Program-made: the position numbers and the translations under genes
Notes under the pieces: generated by a model
The model's input: only the letters and a program-made list of their open reading frames with translations
Told to the model about the DNA's origin: nothing
The model's database searches: none
In this document: in pieces, positions 42,745 to 51,700 of the stretch
How the letters are laid out: each line of letters begins with the position of its first letter
Position numbering within the stretch: position 1 is the stretch's first letter
NCBI GenBank assembly: GCA_011364905.1
Contig: RDNZ01000014.1
Span: 1-62,311, forward strand
DNA length: 62,311 bases
Reading direction: 5' to 3'
Source: Candidatus Thorarchaeota archaeon
GTDB lineage: Archaea > Asgardarchaeota > Thorarchaeia > Thorarchaeales > Thorarchaeaceae

Positions 42745-43698
42745 GTGAAGATAGGTACCATTGCAAGTCACAGCGCACTGAATATCATTTCAGGAGCCAA
42801 GGCGGAGGGCTTTGATACTCTACTCTACTGCCCTCAGAACCGCGTGAAGTTTTACCAATCATTTGGACTTGATGATTCAATCGTTGAAATAGAGTCATTT
42901 GATGATATCTTGAAGATGGATTTGTCTGAGGTGGTTTTGATACCACATGGATCATTTGTAGCACACATAGGTGCCCAGAAAATTCTCAAGTCCGACCTGA
43001 AGATTTTCGGTAGTAAAGAGCTCCTAAAGTGGGAGAGCAATCGGGATCTAAAAACGAAATTACTGAAAGAAGCTGGCTTTGCCGTACCTAGAGAATTCTT
43101 GGATTTTGGGGAGATTGATTGCCCTGTCATCGCAAAAACTAATGGGGCAGCTGGAGGTGATGGGTACTTCATTGCGGAGAGTGCTTCTGAAATCGAGAAG
43201 ATGATGAATCCAGACCTCCAATATACATTTCAGGAATTTGTTGTTGGAACCAAGGTTTTCGTTACATACTTTCAATCGATGGCAAAAGAACGAACTGAGG
43301 TGTTCGGCGCAGACATACGATACGAAACCGATGCTGACTCTAATCTGCGATTCAATGAGCGACCAAGTTTCGTGGTAGTTGGCAATGTTCCGTTAGTGCT
43401 TCGGGAGTCGATTCTCGCAAAATACTATGATATGGGAGTTGCCTTTGTCAACGCATTCCATAAGCTCGCACAACAGAAAATGGTGGGACCATTCTGCATT
43501 GAAACAATAATCGATAAAAATAAGCAGATTTATAGCTTTGAATTCAGTGGTAGAATTGTAGCAGGAACCAATGTATGGATACCATCTTCCCCATATTCAT
43601 ATGTCCAATTCGGTGAGCCAATGTGGATGGGACGACGGATAGCAATCGAGATTCGTGAGTTAGTGGAGCAAGAAAGGTTAGACCAGGCTCTAGGGTGA
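42745..43698 (+). CDS. purP: Formate-dependent FAICAR synthetase
   Basis: PurP converts AICAR, formate and ATP to FAICAR, the archaeal replacement for the PurH transformylase. The N-terminus IGTIASHSALNIISGAKAEG is diagnostic. The ATP-grasp glycine-rich loop VIAKTNGAAGGDGYFIAES and the metal-binding GPFCIETIID with FEFSGRIVAGTN are intact. Length 317 is slightly short for the family (about 340-360). Start GTG 42745. It is the first gene of the purine operon; its stop overlaps the region of the next start. Confidence 0.93.
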   Translation: MKIGTIASHSALNIISGAKAEGFDTLLYCPQNRVKFYQSFGLDDSIVEIESFDDILKMDLSEVVLIPHGSFVAHIGAQKILKSDLKIFGSKELLKWESNRDLKTKLLKEAGFAVPREFLDFGEIDCPVIAKTNGAAGGDGYFIAESASEIEKMMNPDLQYTFQEFVVGTKVFVTYFQSMAKERTEVFGADIRYETDADSNLRFNERPSFVVVGNVPLVLRESILAKYYDMGVAFVNAFHKLAQQKMVGPFCIETIIDKNKQIYSFEFSGRIVAGTNVWIPSSPYSYVQFGEPMWMGRRIAIEIRELVEQERLDQALG

Positions 43699-43703
43699 AG
43701 TTG

Positions 43704-44786
43704 ATGACAGATTCAAAATTGCCAACCATTGGAATGATTGGCTCGCACAGCGCCGAGGAGATCGGAGTAGCGGCGAGGGCAAATGGATTTAGAACAGCTG
43801 TAGTTTGCCAGAGAGGAAGAGAGCGTCTCTATTCTCATTATAATAAGCATCTCTATGATCACATTATTCTACTTGATAAATTCAAAGATATTCTGAAAGA
43901 TGAAATCCAGGAGAAATTAGAGGAGCTAGATACCTTATGGATTCCCAATCGATCTTTTTCCGTCTATGTGGGATATGATGAGATTGAAAGAGAGTTCAAA
44001 ATCCCCATTTACGGAAACAGAATGTTGCTACGTGTTGAGGATAGAAATGCTCCAAAGAATCAATATTGGTTATTGAACAAGTCTGGAATCAGGTTGCCCA
44101 GAGTCTTCAAGCCTAGTGACATAGATAGATTAGTCATAGTGAAAGTTCAGCAAAGGAAAAAGCCTCTTGAACGAGCGTTTTTCTTTGCAAACTCGCCTTC
44201 AGAGTTCGAAGCAGAGAGCCGCTCTTTAATCAATAATGATGTTATCTCCGAGGAGTCTCTTAAATCAGCAACAATTGAGGAATTTGTGATAGCACCACGA
44301 TTCAACGCCAACTTCGAAGCATATGGGATGAGTCGCATTTTCGGGGACCTAGATCTGGTTGGTTTCGACGACCGAGTTCAGACTGGCCTATCTGGACTTC
44401 TCGACCTGCCTGCGAGAGAGCAATTGAAGCTGAAGATCAGGGTGATGAATGAAGAGGTGGGCCACAAGGGTCTGACTATGAGAGAAAGCAAGAAACCACT
44501 TGTTTATGAAGCCGCAGAACGCCTCCTCAAGGGGATTAGGAAATACTATCCACCAAAGATGATAGGTCTTTTTTCGCTTCAAGGAGCAATTACAGAAGAT
44601 TCCGAATTTGTTGTCTTCGATCTTAGTCCACGAGTTCCAGGAGCGCCTTGCGTCGGACCGACGAGTCCGGAGATGAGAAGATTATCACTCAAATATAAGT
44701 GTGAGATAGCTTCACCATTGGATCTCTGTATGTTGGACATTAAATCCGCTGCAAAAGAAAATGCCCTGAATGAGGTGTCGACGTGA
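43704..44786 (+). CDS. PurP paralogue with altered ATP-grasp loop (PurP2-type)
   Basis: A 360-residue PurP-family protein (N-terminal IGMIGSHSAEEIGVAARANG). Compared with the preceding gene, the ATP-grasp glycine loop is replaced by VIVKVQQRKKPLERAFFF, and the metal-binding Glu region reads GLFSLQGAITE with DLSPRVPGAP in place of E and E-x-S-x-R. ERAFF-type sequences mark a PurP2 subgroup as I recall it, whose role is unresolved and which has been suggested to serve a later step or to be regulatory. ATG 43704 lies 5 nt after GGGTGA, which includes the upstream stop. Confidence 0.85.
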   Translation: MTDSKLPTIGMIGSHSAEEIGVAARANGFRTAVVCQRGRERLYSHYNKHLYDHIILLDKFKDILKDEIQEKLEELDTLWIPNRSFSVYVGYDEIEREFKIPIYGNRMLLRVEDRNAPKNQYWLLNKSGIRLPRVFKPSDIDRLVIVKVQQRKKPLERAFFFANSPSEFEAESRSLINNDVISEESLKSATIEEFVIAPRFNANFEAYGMSRIFGDLDLVGFDDRVQTGLSGLLDLPAREQLKLKIRVMNEEVGHKGLTMRESKKPLVYEAAERLLKGIRKYYPPKMIGLFSLQGAITEDSEFVVFDLSPRVPGAPCVGPTSPEMRRLSLKYKCEIASPLDLCMLDIKSAAKENALNEVST

Positions 44787-44835
44787 AATCGTACCACACC
44801 TTGAAAGAGGCGATTGAACTCAAGGAGTTGAAACC

Positions 44836-45798
44836 ATGGATCTGATTCATGATGGGAAAACTAGGAAAGTACACCAAGATCCTGAGTCAGCTGATAGGGA
44901 AATAGTCGAGTTTACTGATTCAATCGCTTTGGATGATGAGAAGGCTGAGTCTATCACAGGAAAAGCTGAGCTCGTGTATAGAATGACAGATTTCCTGCTT
45001 GGATATCTTGAAGGCAAGGGAGTTGACACCCACTTCATTCGATCCCTAGAAAGTCCGAAGATACTTGTTCGAAAAGTGGATATCTATCCTGTGTTAGTGG
45101 TGTGTAGGAACATCGCTACAAAATCATTCTGTCTCCGCTCTGGTGTAGACGAGGGGACAGTTCTTGAGAAACCTCTTGTCGAGTTCTTTTTGATAAGTGA
45201 CCGTTTGCATAATCCGCTGATAACTGAACGAGCAATCGAAACCATTGGACTAGTGAAAGATGAAATTTTGCATTTCATGAGAGCCGTGACTCTTTCTGTC
45301 AATTATTATCTTGTTGAACTCCTTAAGCAGCAAAGTCTGGTACTTGCTGATTTCAGACTTGAGTTTGGTATAACAAAAGCAGGACATATTGTTGTGGCAG
45401 ATGAGCTATCATTGGACAATATGAGTATCTGGGACAAGGGTGCGCCATACATGAATTTCGACGAAATCAAAGGGAAAGAGGAAGAATTCATCCAAGCCTA
45501 TGGAAAACTTGTCGATTTAATTACTAGAACAAAACCGGAGGAAGTTAGTAATCGAAATGAAATCCTTCAGGTAATAGTCAAACCCAAAGATGGAATTAGG
45601 AATCCTCCTGGCGAGGTGACAAAAAAGATGCTTGTTCGAATGGGATTTGGCGATGCAGAGGATGTTCGAGTCGGAAAAGTATTCAACATTATATTACGAA
45701 GACCCATCACTTCCGAAATACTGCATCAGCTCAATATCATGAACATCAAACTACTGTCTAATCCGATATCTGAGAAACACGAGGTGAGTTATGGCTAA
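44836..45798 (+). CDS. purCS: PurC-PurS fusion: SAICAR synthetase and FGAM synthase small subunit
   Basis: Residues 1 to about 235 are SAICAR synthetase (PurC): IHDGKTRKVHQ, VEFTDSIALD, VLVVCRNIATKSF, EKPLVEFFLISDRLHNPLIT and VVADELSLDNMSIWD. Residues 241-320 are PurS, the small structural subunit of the three-part FGAM synthase: ILQVIVKPKDGIRNPPGEV, MGFGDAEDVRVGKVF and IILRR. PurS is normally a separate protein of about 80 residues next to purC, so the two genes have fused. It is followed at once by purQ (stop and start overlap in TAATG) and purL, its PurS partners. ATG 44836 follows AAGGAG. Confidence 0.9.
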   Translation: MDLIHDGKTRKVHQDPESADREIVEFTDSIALDDEKAESITGKAELVYRMTDFLLGYLEGKGVDTHFIRSLESPKILVRKVDIYPVLVVCRNIATKSFCLRSGVDEGTVLEKPLVEFFLISDRLHNPLITERAIETIGLVKDEILHFMRAVTLSVNYYLVELLKQQSLVLADFRLEFGITKAGHIVVADELSLDNMSIWDKGAPYMNFDEIKGKEEEFIQAYGKLVDLITRTKPEEVSNRNEILQVIVKPKDGIRNPPGEVTKKMLVRMGFGDAEDVRVGKVFNIILRRPITSEILHQLNIMNIKLLSNPISEKHEVSYG

Positions 45799-46490
45799 TG
45801 TCTATTGCTGTTATCAGATTTCCAGGAACCAATAATGATGATGATGTCATGAGAGCGCTCCGCCAGATTCCAGCTGCAAAACCGTATCTTGTCCCAAGCA
45901 GAAAGGGACTTGCAGGACTTCAGGACGCGGAAGGTATCATAATCCCTGGAGGATTCTCCTATGGGGATTATATGAGAGCGGGAGCAGTCGCAGCCATGGA
46001 AGTCATCAGCGCGGGAATAAGGGATTTGGCAGAAGATGGAAAGCCAGTACTCGGAATCAGCAACGGTTTTCAGATTCTTGCGGAAGCCGGCTTACTACCG
46101 GGAGCACTCTTACCAAATGTTTCTGCACGATTCATTTGTAGATGGGTTTACCTAAGAGTCAGCGATCAGCCTTCGATTTTCACAGAGAATCTTGAAAATG
46201 CAGTCATTCGTCTACCAATAGCTCATGCAGAAGGAAATTACTTCTGTTCTGAGGACTATTTGATTGCTCTTGAAGGTGAAAAACGAATCCCATTCAAATA
46301 CTGTAATGCACAAGGGGAGATTACTGAGGACTCTAATCCAAATGGGTCAATAGAAAACATAGCTGGGGTTATTAATCAGAAAGGCAACGTACTTGGCATG
46401 ATGTCTCATCCTGAACGAGCGACACGACAAATTCTAGGATCGACCGACGGTCTAGAAATCCTGGAGAACTTCGTGAGGGCAATTCGATGA
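45798..46490 (+). CDS. purQ: PurQ, glutaminase subunit of FGAM synthase lacking the catalytic Cys
   Basis: A 230-residue class I glutamine amidotransferase-fold subunit: IIPGGFSYGDYMRAGA, then LGISNGFQILAEAGLLPGA, AHAEGNYF, and the His-Glu pair in MMSHPERA. In active PurQ the nucleophile elbow reads G-(V/I)-C-N-G-F-Q; here the Cys is Ser88 (codon AGC at 46059-46061). Everything else is conserved, so the glutaminase step is probably dead unless Ser can serve, and the complex would use free ammonia. Cys (TGC) to Ser (AGC) is one base change, so an assembly or sequencing error must be excluded. It overlaps purL by 4 bp. Confidence 0.92.
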   Translation: MSIAVIRFPGTNNDDDVMRALRQIPAAKPYLVPSRKGLAGLQDAEGIIIPGGFSYGDYMRAGAVAAMEVISAGIRDLAEDGKPVLGISNGFQILAEAGLLPGALLPNVSARFICRWVYLRVSDQPSIFTENLENAVIRLPIAHAEGNYFCSEDYLIALEGEKRIPFKYCNAQGEITEDSNPNGSIENIAGVINQKGNVLGMMSHPERATRQILGSTDGLEILENFVRAIR

Positions 46491-48652
46491 TAAGCAAAGA
46501 TGAACTTCAGATTGCCACAAAGACCCTAGGACGAGATTTCACAGAAACAGAGCTAAGAATGATTGAAGCCCTCTGGTCAGAGCATTGCAGCTATAAAAGC
46601 AGCAAACGATGGTTCTATCTTTTCAAAACAACTGCAGACAATGTTGCGCTTGGAGTTGGAGAGGGTGCAGGTTTGTTTGACATTGGTGGTGGATATTATG
46701 CTGGCGTGTCTATGGATTCCCACAATCATCCTAGTCAGATTGATCCCTATAATGGAGCTGGATCGGGCATCGGTGGTACTATTAGAAATGTGATTTCACA
46801 AGGATGCAAGGCGGTGGGCCTTATGAATTGTTTGCGATTCGGGCACCCACAGAAACCAAAAAACGCACTCTCTCTATCAAATGCAGTTCGAGGAATATCT
46901 GACTATGGGAATAGTGTTGGAATTCCTATGGTTGGAGGAGAGATGGAATTTGACGAATCATTCGAGGACAACTGCTTAGTGAATATAGTATGCATTGGAT
47001 GCGTAAAATCAGAAAACGTTGTACGAAGTATTGCTCGAACACCAGGTCACCATATTGTCATTTTTGGGTCCAAAACAGGATGCGATGGTGTAGGTGGTGT
47101 TATCTTTGCTTCGAATGTTATCTCAGACTCAAAAGATTGGAGTACATCTGCAATACAAATCGGCGATTCACTAGCGGAGAAAGTACTCATAGACACCTTG
47201 ACAGAGCTTCTGGAAGAGCATCTTATAGACGGTCTTCAAGACATTGGGGGTGGAGGATTGGCTGCTGCAGCAGGTGATCTTGCACATTCAGGAGGTACTG
47301 GAGTAGAAATCGAACTAGACAAGGTGCCAACTCGAGGAGTTGTGAATCCCTCTGATATTATCATATCCGAATCTCAAGAGAGAATGCTTGCCATTATCGC
47401 TCCAACTAACATGGACCGTGTAAAAACCCTACTCGAGAAAAACGATACACCATATGCTGTGATTGGGAAAGTGACAGATGATGGTTACTACACAGCGAAG
47501 TATGAGGGAGAGATCATAGCTAAACTCCCAATAAGCCTCTTAGTAGATGGGGTTCTCATTCCGGAGAGAGTTGAAGGGAAAATCCCTTCTCAGACAGATT
47601 CGCTCTCATGGTTCAAAGAACCTGATGATTATGGCTCTGCGATAATGAACCTAATCAGTTCGGTGAATATTTGCGACCGATCATGGATTTACAGCCAATA
47701 TGACCAGCATGTTCAATCGAACACTGTTGTTGATATTGGGCAGAATGCAGGTGTACTGGAATTCCCAAATGGTAGATTGCTTGCATTTACCAGTGATTGC
47801 AACTCCTTTTGGTGCAAACTCGATCCACAAGTTGGAACTGCGAATTCTGCAGCAGAATCTCTAAGAAACATTGTTTCTATGGGTGCCAGACCAATCTTCA
47901 TAGCGAATTGCCTTAATTTTGGGAGTCCTGAAAAGCCTGATTCGTATGCTCAGTTTGTTGAATCAGTAAGAGGACTTGGAAGGTTCTCTCATGACTTCAA
48001 CATCCCGATTATTGGAGGAAATGTTTCTCTCTACAATGAAGCTCTAGTTGATGGGCAGAATAGAAGGATAAATCCGTCCCCACAGATCATGCTTGCAGGA
48101 ATCTTCAAAGAGAAGTTTTCACCGATCAAGCGAAATCTAGTCACACCATGGGCCAATATTTTCCTCGTGGGAGAAACATTCCCGGAACTCAACGGAAGCG
48201 AGTTTCAGAGGGTCATAGTTGGTGAGGTCAAAGGCGAACCTCCGAAGTACAGACCAAACTGGGAGAAAAAGACAATGGATGCAATTCTTGAATCGCATGA
48301 CAGAGGGCTGATTCGTTCATGTAATAACGTAGGGCGTGGCGGCATAGCGATAGCTCTTATGAAAATGGCTCTGAGAAGCGAGTATGGATTCAAATTAAAT
48401 ATGGAATACATTCCAGGAACTGTGAACAGCTTGGCTCAGAGCCTGTTTTCAGAAACATCATCTCGCTATTTAGCAGAAGTGACAGAAAGCAACCAACCTG
48501 AGTTCTTATCGATTCTAGAAAAACATGAGCTGGCCACTTGTGAACTTGGACTAACCACATTGGAACCGACCGCAGATTTTGGACGTTTCACAATTCCATT
48601 GGAAAAGGCCAAAATGGAATTCAGTGATGGGCTTGGGAAATATCTTGGATGA
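46487..48652 (+). CDS. purL: FGAM synthase, PurL subunit
   Basis: The large catalytic subunit of phosphoribosylformylglycinamidine synthase, which amidates FGAR with ATP and ammonia. The 721-residue chain has LWSEHCSYKSSKR near the N-terminus, GVGEGAGLFDIGGGYYAG, the His-containing MDSHNHPSQIDPYNGAGSG, GLQDIGGGGLAAAAGDLAHS and a second-half repeat with SDCNSFWCKLDP and PIIGGNVSLYNEA. Length fits the PurL that works with separate PurS and PurQ. The start overlaps the purQ stop by 4 bp (ATGA), so translation is coupled. Confidence 0.96.
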   Translation: MISKDELQIATKTLGRDFTETELRMIEALWSEHCSYKSSKRWFYLFKTTADNVALGVGEGAGLFDIGGGYYAGVSMDSHNHPSQIDPYNGAGSGIGGTIRNVISQGCKAVGLMNCLRFGHPQKPKNALSLSNAVRGISDYGNSVGIPMVGGEMEFDESFEDNCLVNIVCIGCVKSENVVRSIARTPGHHIVIFGSKTGCDGVGGVIFASNVISDSKDWSTSAIQIGDSLAEKVLIDTLTELLEEHLIDGLQDIGGGGLAAAAGDLAHSGGTGVEIELDKVPTRGVVNPSDIIISESQERMLAIIAPTNMDRVKTLLEKNDTPYAVIGKVTDDGYYTAKYEGEIIAKLPISLLVDGVLIPERVEGKIPSQTDSLSWFKEPDDYGSAIMNLISSVNICDRSWIYSQYDQHVQSNTVVDIGQNAGVLEFPNGRLLAFTSDCNSFWCKLDPQVGTANSAAESLRNIVSMGARPIFIANCLNFGSPEKPDSYAQFVESVRGLGRFSHDFNIPIIGGNVSLYNEALVDGQNRRINPSPQIMLAGIFKEKFSPIKRNLVTPWANIFLVGETFPELNGSEFQRVIVGEVKGEPPKYRPNWEKKTMDAILESHDRGLIRSCNNVGRGGIAIALMKMALRSEYGFKLNMEYIPGTVNSLAQSLFSETSSRYLAEVTESNQPEFLSILEKHELATCELGLTTLEPTADFGRFTIPLEKAKMEFSDGLGKYLG

Positions 48653-48685
48653 TGAATTAGAAATATCCAGATGAGGAGGAGCGCG

Positions 48686-49831
48686 ATGAAAGGCAAACTT
48701 GTATATCCGTATTCCAACGCACTTCTAGATTACGAGTTTAGAACAGACCACCCACTGAAACCAGATAGGCTGAAGCTAACTTACCTGTTGTCCAAGGCAA
48801 TAGGATTGATTGACCAAGTTGAAGAGATTGAACCCACTCTCGCTACGAGAGAAGATCTCGAGCTATTTCATTCACCTGAGTTCATTGAAGCTGTTGTGGA
48901 TGCAGGCACAAACAACAATCCTCATCCACAGTACGGTCTCGGGACCCTAGATAATCCGATTTTCCCTCTAATACATGAAACAGGAGCCAGGTATGTAGGA
49001 GCGACCCTTGATGCCATGAGGTCAATCATGAATGGAGCATCCAATGCATTCTGTATCTCAGGTGGCTTGCATCACGCCCATAGGAGCTTAGCATCTGGAT
49101 TCTGCATATACAATGATGTAGTTGTAGCCGTCAAGATGCTCCATAAGAAGAAGAAATACAAAGTCCTGTACTTCGATTTTGACGCACATCATGGAGATGG
49201 AGTTCAGAATGCATTCTACAATTCCAAGGATGTCATGACAATTTCGATACACCAAACGGGCAGGACACTTTTCCCTGGTTCTGGATTCATACACGAAACA
49301 GGTAATGATGAAGGTGTTGGATACTCAGTCAACATCCCAGTCATTCCAGGAGCAGGATCTCCGGAGCTCATTCAGGTCTTCGATGAAGTTGTTGCTCCGC
49401 TATTTGAAGCCTTCAAACCGGACCTCTTGGTAACTCAGCTAGGAGTCGATGGACATTATTTGGATCCCCTTGCTCAGTTGACATATACTTCAGATGGATA
49501 CGAAGATGTAGTTCGCAAACTCAAAAAGATGTCATCAGACATATGCAGTTTGGGTTGGCTTGCTTTGGGCGGAGGAGGATACTATCCAGTAAATGTTGCT
49601 CGCCTTTGGACGTTGTTTCTCGCCATTATACTCGATGAAGATGTGCCTCGTGAATTACCTGAGGAGTTCAAAGAGGTGTGTATCCAGATGGGATATCGTG
49701 ACTTTCCGGTCCTCATGAGAGATGAGAATGCTATTGTCCAGATGTATTATTCAAAAGAAGAGATTTCGCTGGACCTTGCCAGAACGATTAGAAGAGTGAA
49801 AGAGCTAGTTTTCCCGTATCACGGGCTTTAG
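48686..49831 (+). CDS. Histone-deacetylase-superfamily enzyme (AcuC-like)
   Basis: A 381-residue zinc-dependent deacetylase of the HDAC/acetoin-utilisation family. Active-site His pair in SGGLHHAHRS, zinc ligands in FDFDAHHGDG and GVDGHYLDPL, and the catalytic Tyr in LGGGGYYPV are present. Substrates may be acetyl-lysine proteins or acetylpolyamines. ATG 48686 lies 6 nt after GAGGAGG and is preferred over the in-frame ATG 48671. It follows purL by 33 bp, and its stop overlaps the convergent gene. Confidence 0.93.
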   Translation: MKGKLVYPYSNALLDYEFRTDHPLKPDRLKLTYLLSKAIGLIDQVEEIEPTLATREDLELFHSPEFIEAVVDAGTNNNPHPQYGLGTLDNPIFPLIHETGARYVGATLDAMRSIMNGASNAFCISGGLHHAHRSLASGFCIYNDVVVAVKMLHKKKKYKVLYFDFDAHHGDGVQNAFYNSKDVMTISIHQTGRTLFPGSGFIHETGNDEGVGYSVNIPVIPGAGSPELIQVFDEVVAPLFEAFKPDLLVTQLGVDGHYLDPLAQLTYTSDGYEDVVRKLKKMSSDICSLGWLALGGGGYYPVNVARLWTLFLAIILDEDVPRELPEEFKEVCIQMGYRDFPVLMRDENAIVQMYYSKEEISLDLARTIRRVKELVFPYHGL

Positions 49832-50460
49832 TCCATATCGTCTTCAGAGAGGGACAAATCGATCCACTTCCTAATCATCTTGATAACCAAGTCGGATGCA
49901 GCAGCCATAATTACTGAGTCTGCATCCTCACTGAGCAATGAAGAAGGATCTACACCAGATTTGGCAACTCTAAGAAGAGTTGGATAACACAAGAATCCAA
50001 GGCCCTCAACAACATCTAGATTGTCAGATCCAGTAATTCTCAGCTTTGTTCCGAGCACATTGTAAGGCGATACCTTGGGATCACTGTCGCAGATAGAAAC
50101 GAGTGTTTCTTCGTCTGCTGTAATCACAACATCGGGTTCTATGCACTCATCATAGATGATAGCCTTTCCATGATCAAAAACCACAGAGTATTCATCATTT
50201 GTATCAGATGTTCGAAGGCAGATTGTTAAATCCATGTAAGAATCAGTCACAGAATTAATGTGCTCCTCGAAGTCTTGTTCGCTCATCTTGTTTAGGAGCT
50301 TGGCATTTGCGACACTGACATTCAATGCAGCTCTGCAACCATCAACAACTGGCCCCAGATATTCCATCAGCATGTACTGATTAGTGTTAATGTTTTGGGA
50401 AATATAGCGTAAAAGGCGAGTAATGCTTTTTGATTGACCATCTTCAGCCAATGAAATCAA
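49828..50460 (-). CDS. Hypothetical protein with SCP2-like domain
   Basis: A 210-residue soluble protein. Residues about 90-170 follow the SCP2 sterol-carrier pattern: YSVVFDHGKAIIYD, then PDVVITADEETLVSICDSDP and LGTKLRITGS before a helix. SCP2-like domains bind lipids or acyl chains. The N-terminal 70 residues are helical. It converges with the HDAC-family gene with overlapping stops. Moderate confidence in the fold, low in any function. Confidence 0.6.
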   Translation of the reverse strand: MISLAEDGQSKSITRLLRYISQNINTNQYMLMEYLGPVVDGCRAALNVSVANAKLLNKMSEQDFEEHINSVTDSYMDLTICLRTSDTNDEYSVVFDHGKAIIYDECIEPDVVITADEETLVSICDSDPKVSPYNVLGTKLRITGSDNLDVVEGLGFLCYPTLLRVAKSGVDPSSLLSEDADSVIMAAASDLVIKMIRKWIDLSLSEDDMD

Positions 50461-50566
50461 CTCAGGTTGAGATGAAAATAATTGTATTTAGACGTGCTGT
50501 TGAGGCCGTGTATTCATAACACATTGATAGAAAAGCGATTTAGTGAACTCAAATCAAGGGTGTTCC

Positions 50567-51322
50567 ATGACCACTGACATACACACACATCTTGGTATGG
50601 GTCGTACAGATGTAGTGGATGTTAACTTCGACAACTACATAGAACATGTAGACATATTGATTTCGAGAATGGACACCTTTGGTATAGATAGAGCTGTCCT
50701 CACACCCCACGAACCTGCTGTCAGTACGGAACTCTATATGCAAGCAACCGAGGTCTATCCGGATCGACTGTTCTCAGCGTGTTCGATTTTACCGAGACCG
50801 ATGGATATTGCAAAGAAGAAACTTGATGACTTCATTGATAGAGGATGCAGAGCCCTCATGTTGGATGAGAATACCTACCATCCACGCGACCCTGCCGCAG
50901 AGGCGCTTGTGAATGAGGCTATTAGGAAGAATCTGCCCGTCTATCTCTATAATGATGTTATGACCGCTGAAACGATTACTTTCTTAGATCGCATATCAAC
51001 TCTCCATCCTGACGGAAAGTTTGTGGTGTTGAACATGGGCGGTCTATTTGGTTTTCCCCAGATAATTCCACTTATGGCGCGCTCCAATATATGGCTAGAG
51101 CTATCAACCACCTTTTTCAAGCTGGTTGAATCTCCCCTACGGGTGTTCCTCGATGCTTTGGTTCAAGACTTCGGCGTACGCAAGCTTGTTTTTGGTTCTG
51201 GATACCATAGCCAATATCCAGACATCATGGCGGCACTAAACATGATTGATTTGGATATTGAAACGAACAGGTTGATAATGAAAGAGAATGCTTGGGTTAT
51301 ACTTGGTTTAGCATTTTTCTAG
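50567..51322 (+). CDS. Amidohydrolase-like protein with degenerate active site
   Basis: A 251-residue TIM-barrel protein of the amidohydrolase-2 (ACMSD-like) group. The first metal motif TDIHTHLG is intact, and the barrel continues RGCRALMLDENTYHPRDPAA. The usual strand-ending metal/catalytic residues seem lost: the expected His of (I/V)HxG reads VYLYND, the expected His of AHxGG reads VLNMGG, and the expected Asp of GSDxP reads FGSGYHS. It may be a pseudoenzyme or use other chemistry. ATG 50567 lies just after GGGTG; the frame also opens at GTG 50543. Confidence 0.75.
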   Translation: MTTDIHTHLGMGRTDVVDVNFDNYIEHVDILISRMDTFGIDRAVLTPHEPAVSTELYMQATEVYPDRLFSACSILPRPMDIAKKKLDDFIDRGCRALMLDENTYHPRDPAAEALVNEAIRKNLPVYLYNDVMTAETITFLDRISTLHPDGKFVVLNMGGLFGFPQIIPLMARSNIWLELSTTFFKLVESPLRVFLDALVQDFGVRKLVFGSGYHSQYPDIMAALNMIDLDIETNRLIMKENAWVILGLAFF

Positions 51323-51324
51323 TT

Positions 51325-51693
51325 CTATCCAACTAAAACGGACTGGTGAAGCAGTTGTTCGATATCTTCCGAACTTGGTAGTCCAATGATTCGCGAGTTG
51401 CCAATCTGAATCATTGGTAAGGCAATAGCATTAAGCGCCTCAATAACCTCTGGTTTTTCCTCAACCGAGGTTTCCACGACTTCTATATTGAAGTTGAATT
51501 TGCGAAAATTATTGGCAGCTTTACAAGCGGCATCCATTGCTTCATTGCAGAAGCTGCACGACTTGCTTGTGAAGACATTGATTCTTACCGGCTTGGATTG
51601 ATTGAGGTTTGTATCCAATTCCTTCAACTTTGACAGTTCGTTTCCTCGCATCATATGCTCATACTCCGAAGGATTGTGCAGCGAAATGGCCAT
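51325..51693 (-). CDS. Thioredoxin-fold protein with CxxC
   Basis: A 122-residue protein whose central part is thioredoxin/glutaredoxin-like: INVFTSKSCSFCNEAMDA (redox C-S-F-C), VVETSVEEKPEV and the cis-Pro segment ALPMIQIGNSRIIG. The N-terminal 35 residues are an extension. A role in thiol-disulfide exchange is likely. The frame opens at TTG 51711 overlapping the upstream gene, but ATG 51693 follows AGGA. It lies directly downstream of the PRC-barrel gene, so the two form a small operon. Confidence 0.82.
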   Translation of the reverse strand: MAISLHNPSEYEHMMRGNELSKLKELDTNLNQSKPVRINVFTSKSCSFCNEAMDAACKAANNFRKFNFNIEVVETSVEEKPEVIEALNAIALPMIQIGNSRIIGLPSSEDIEQLLHQSVLVG

Positions 51694-51700
51694 ATCAGTC

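Noticed and set aside
44783..44845. 20-codon GTG-started ORF between purP2 and purC-purS
   Set aside because: It overlaps the purP2 stop and the purC start and shows no family character; the real ribosome-binding site AAGGAG lies inside it.
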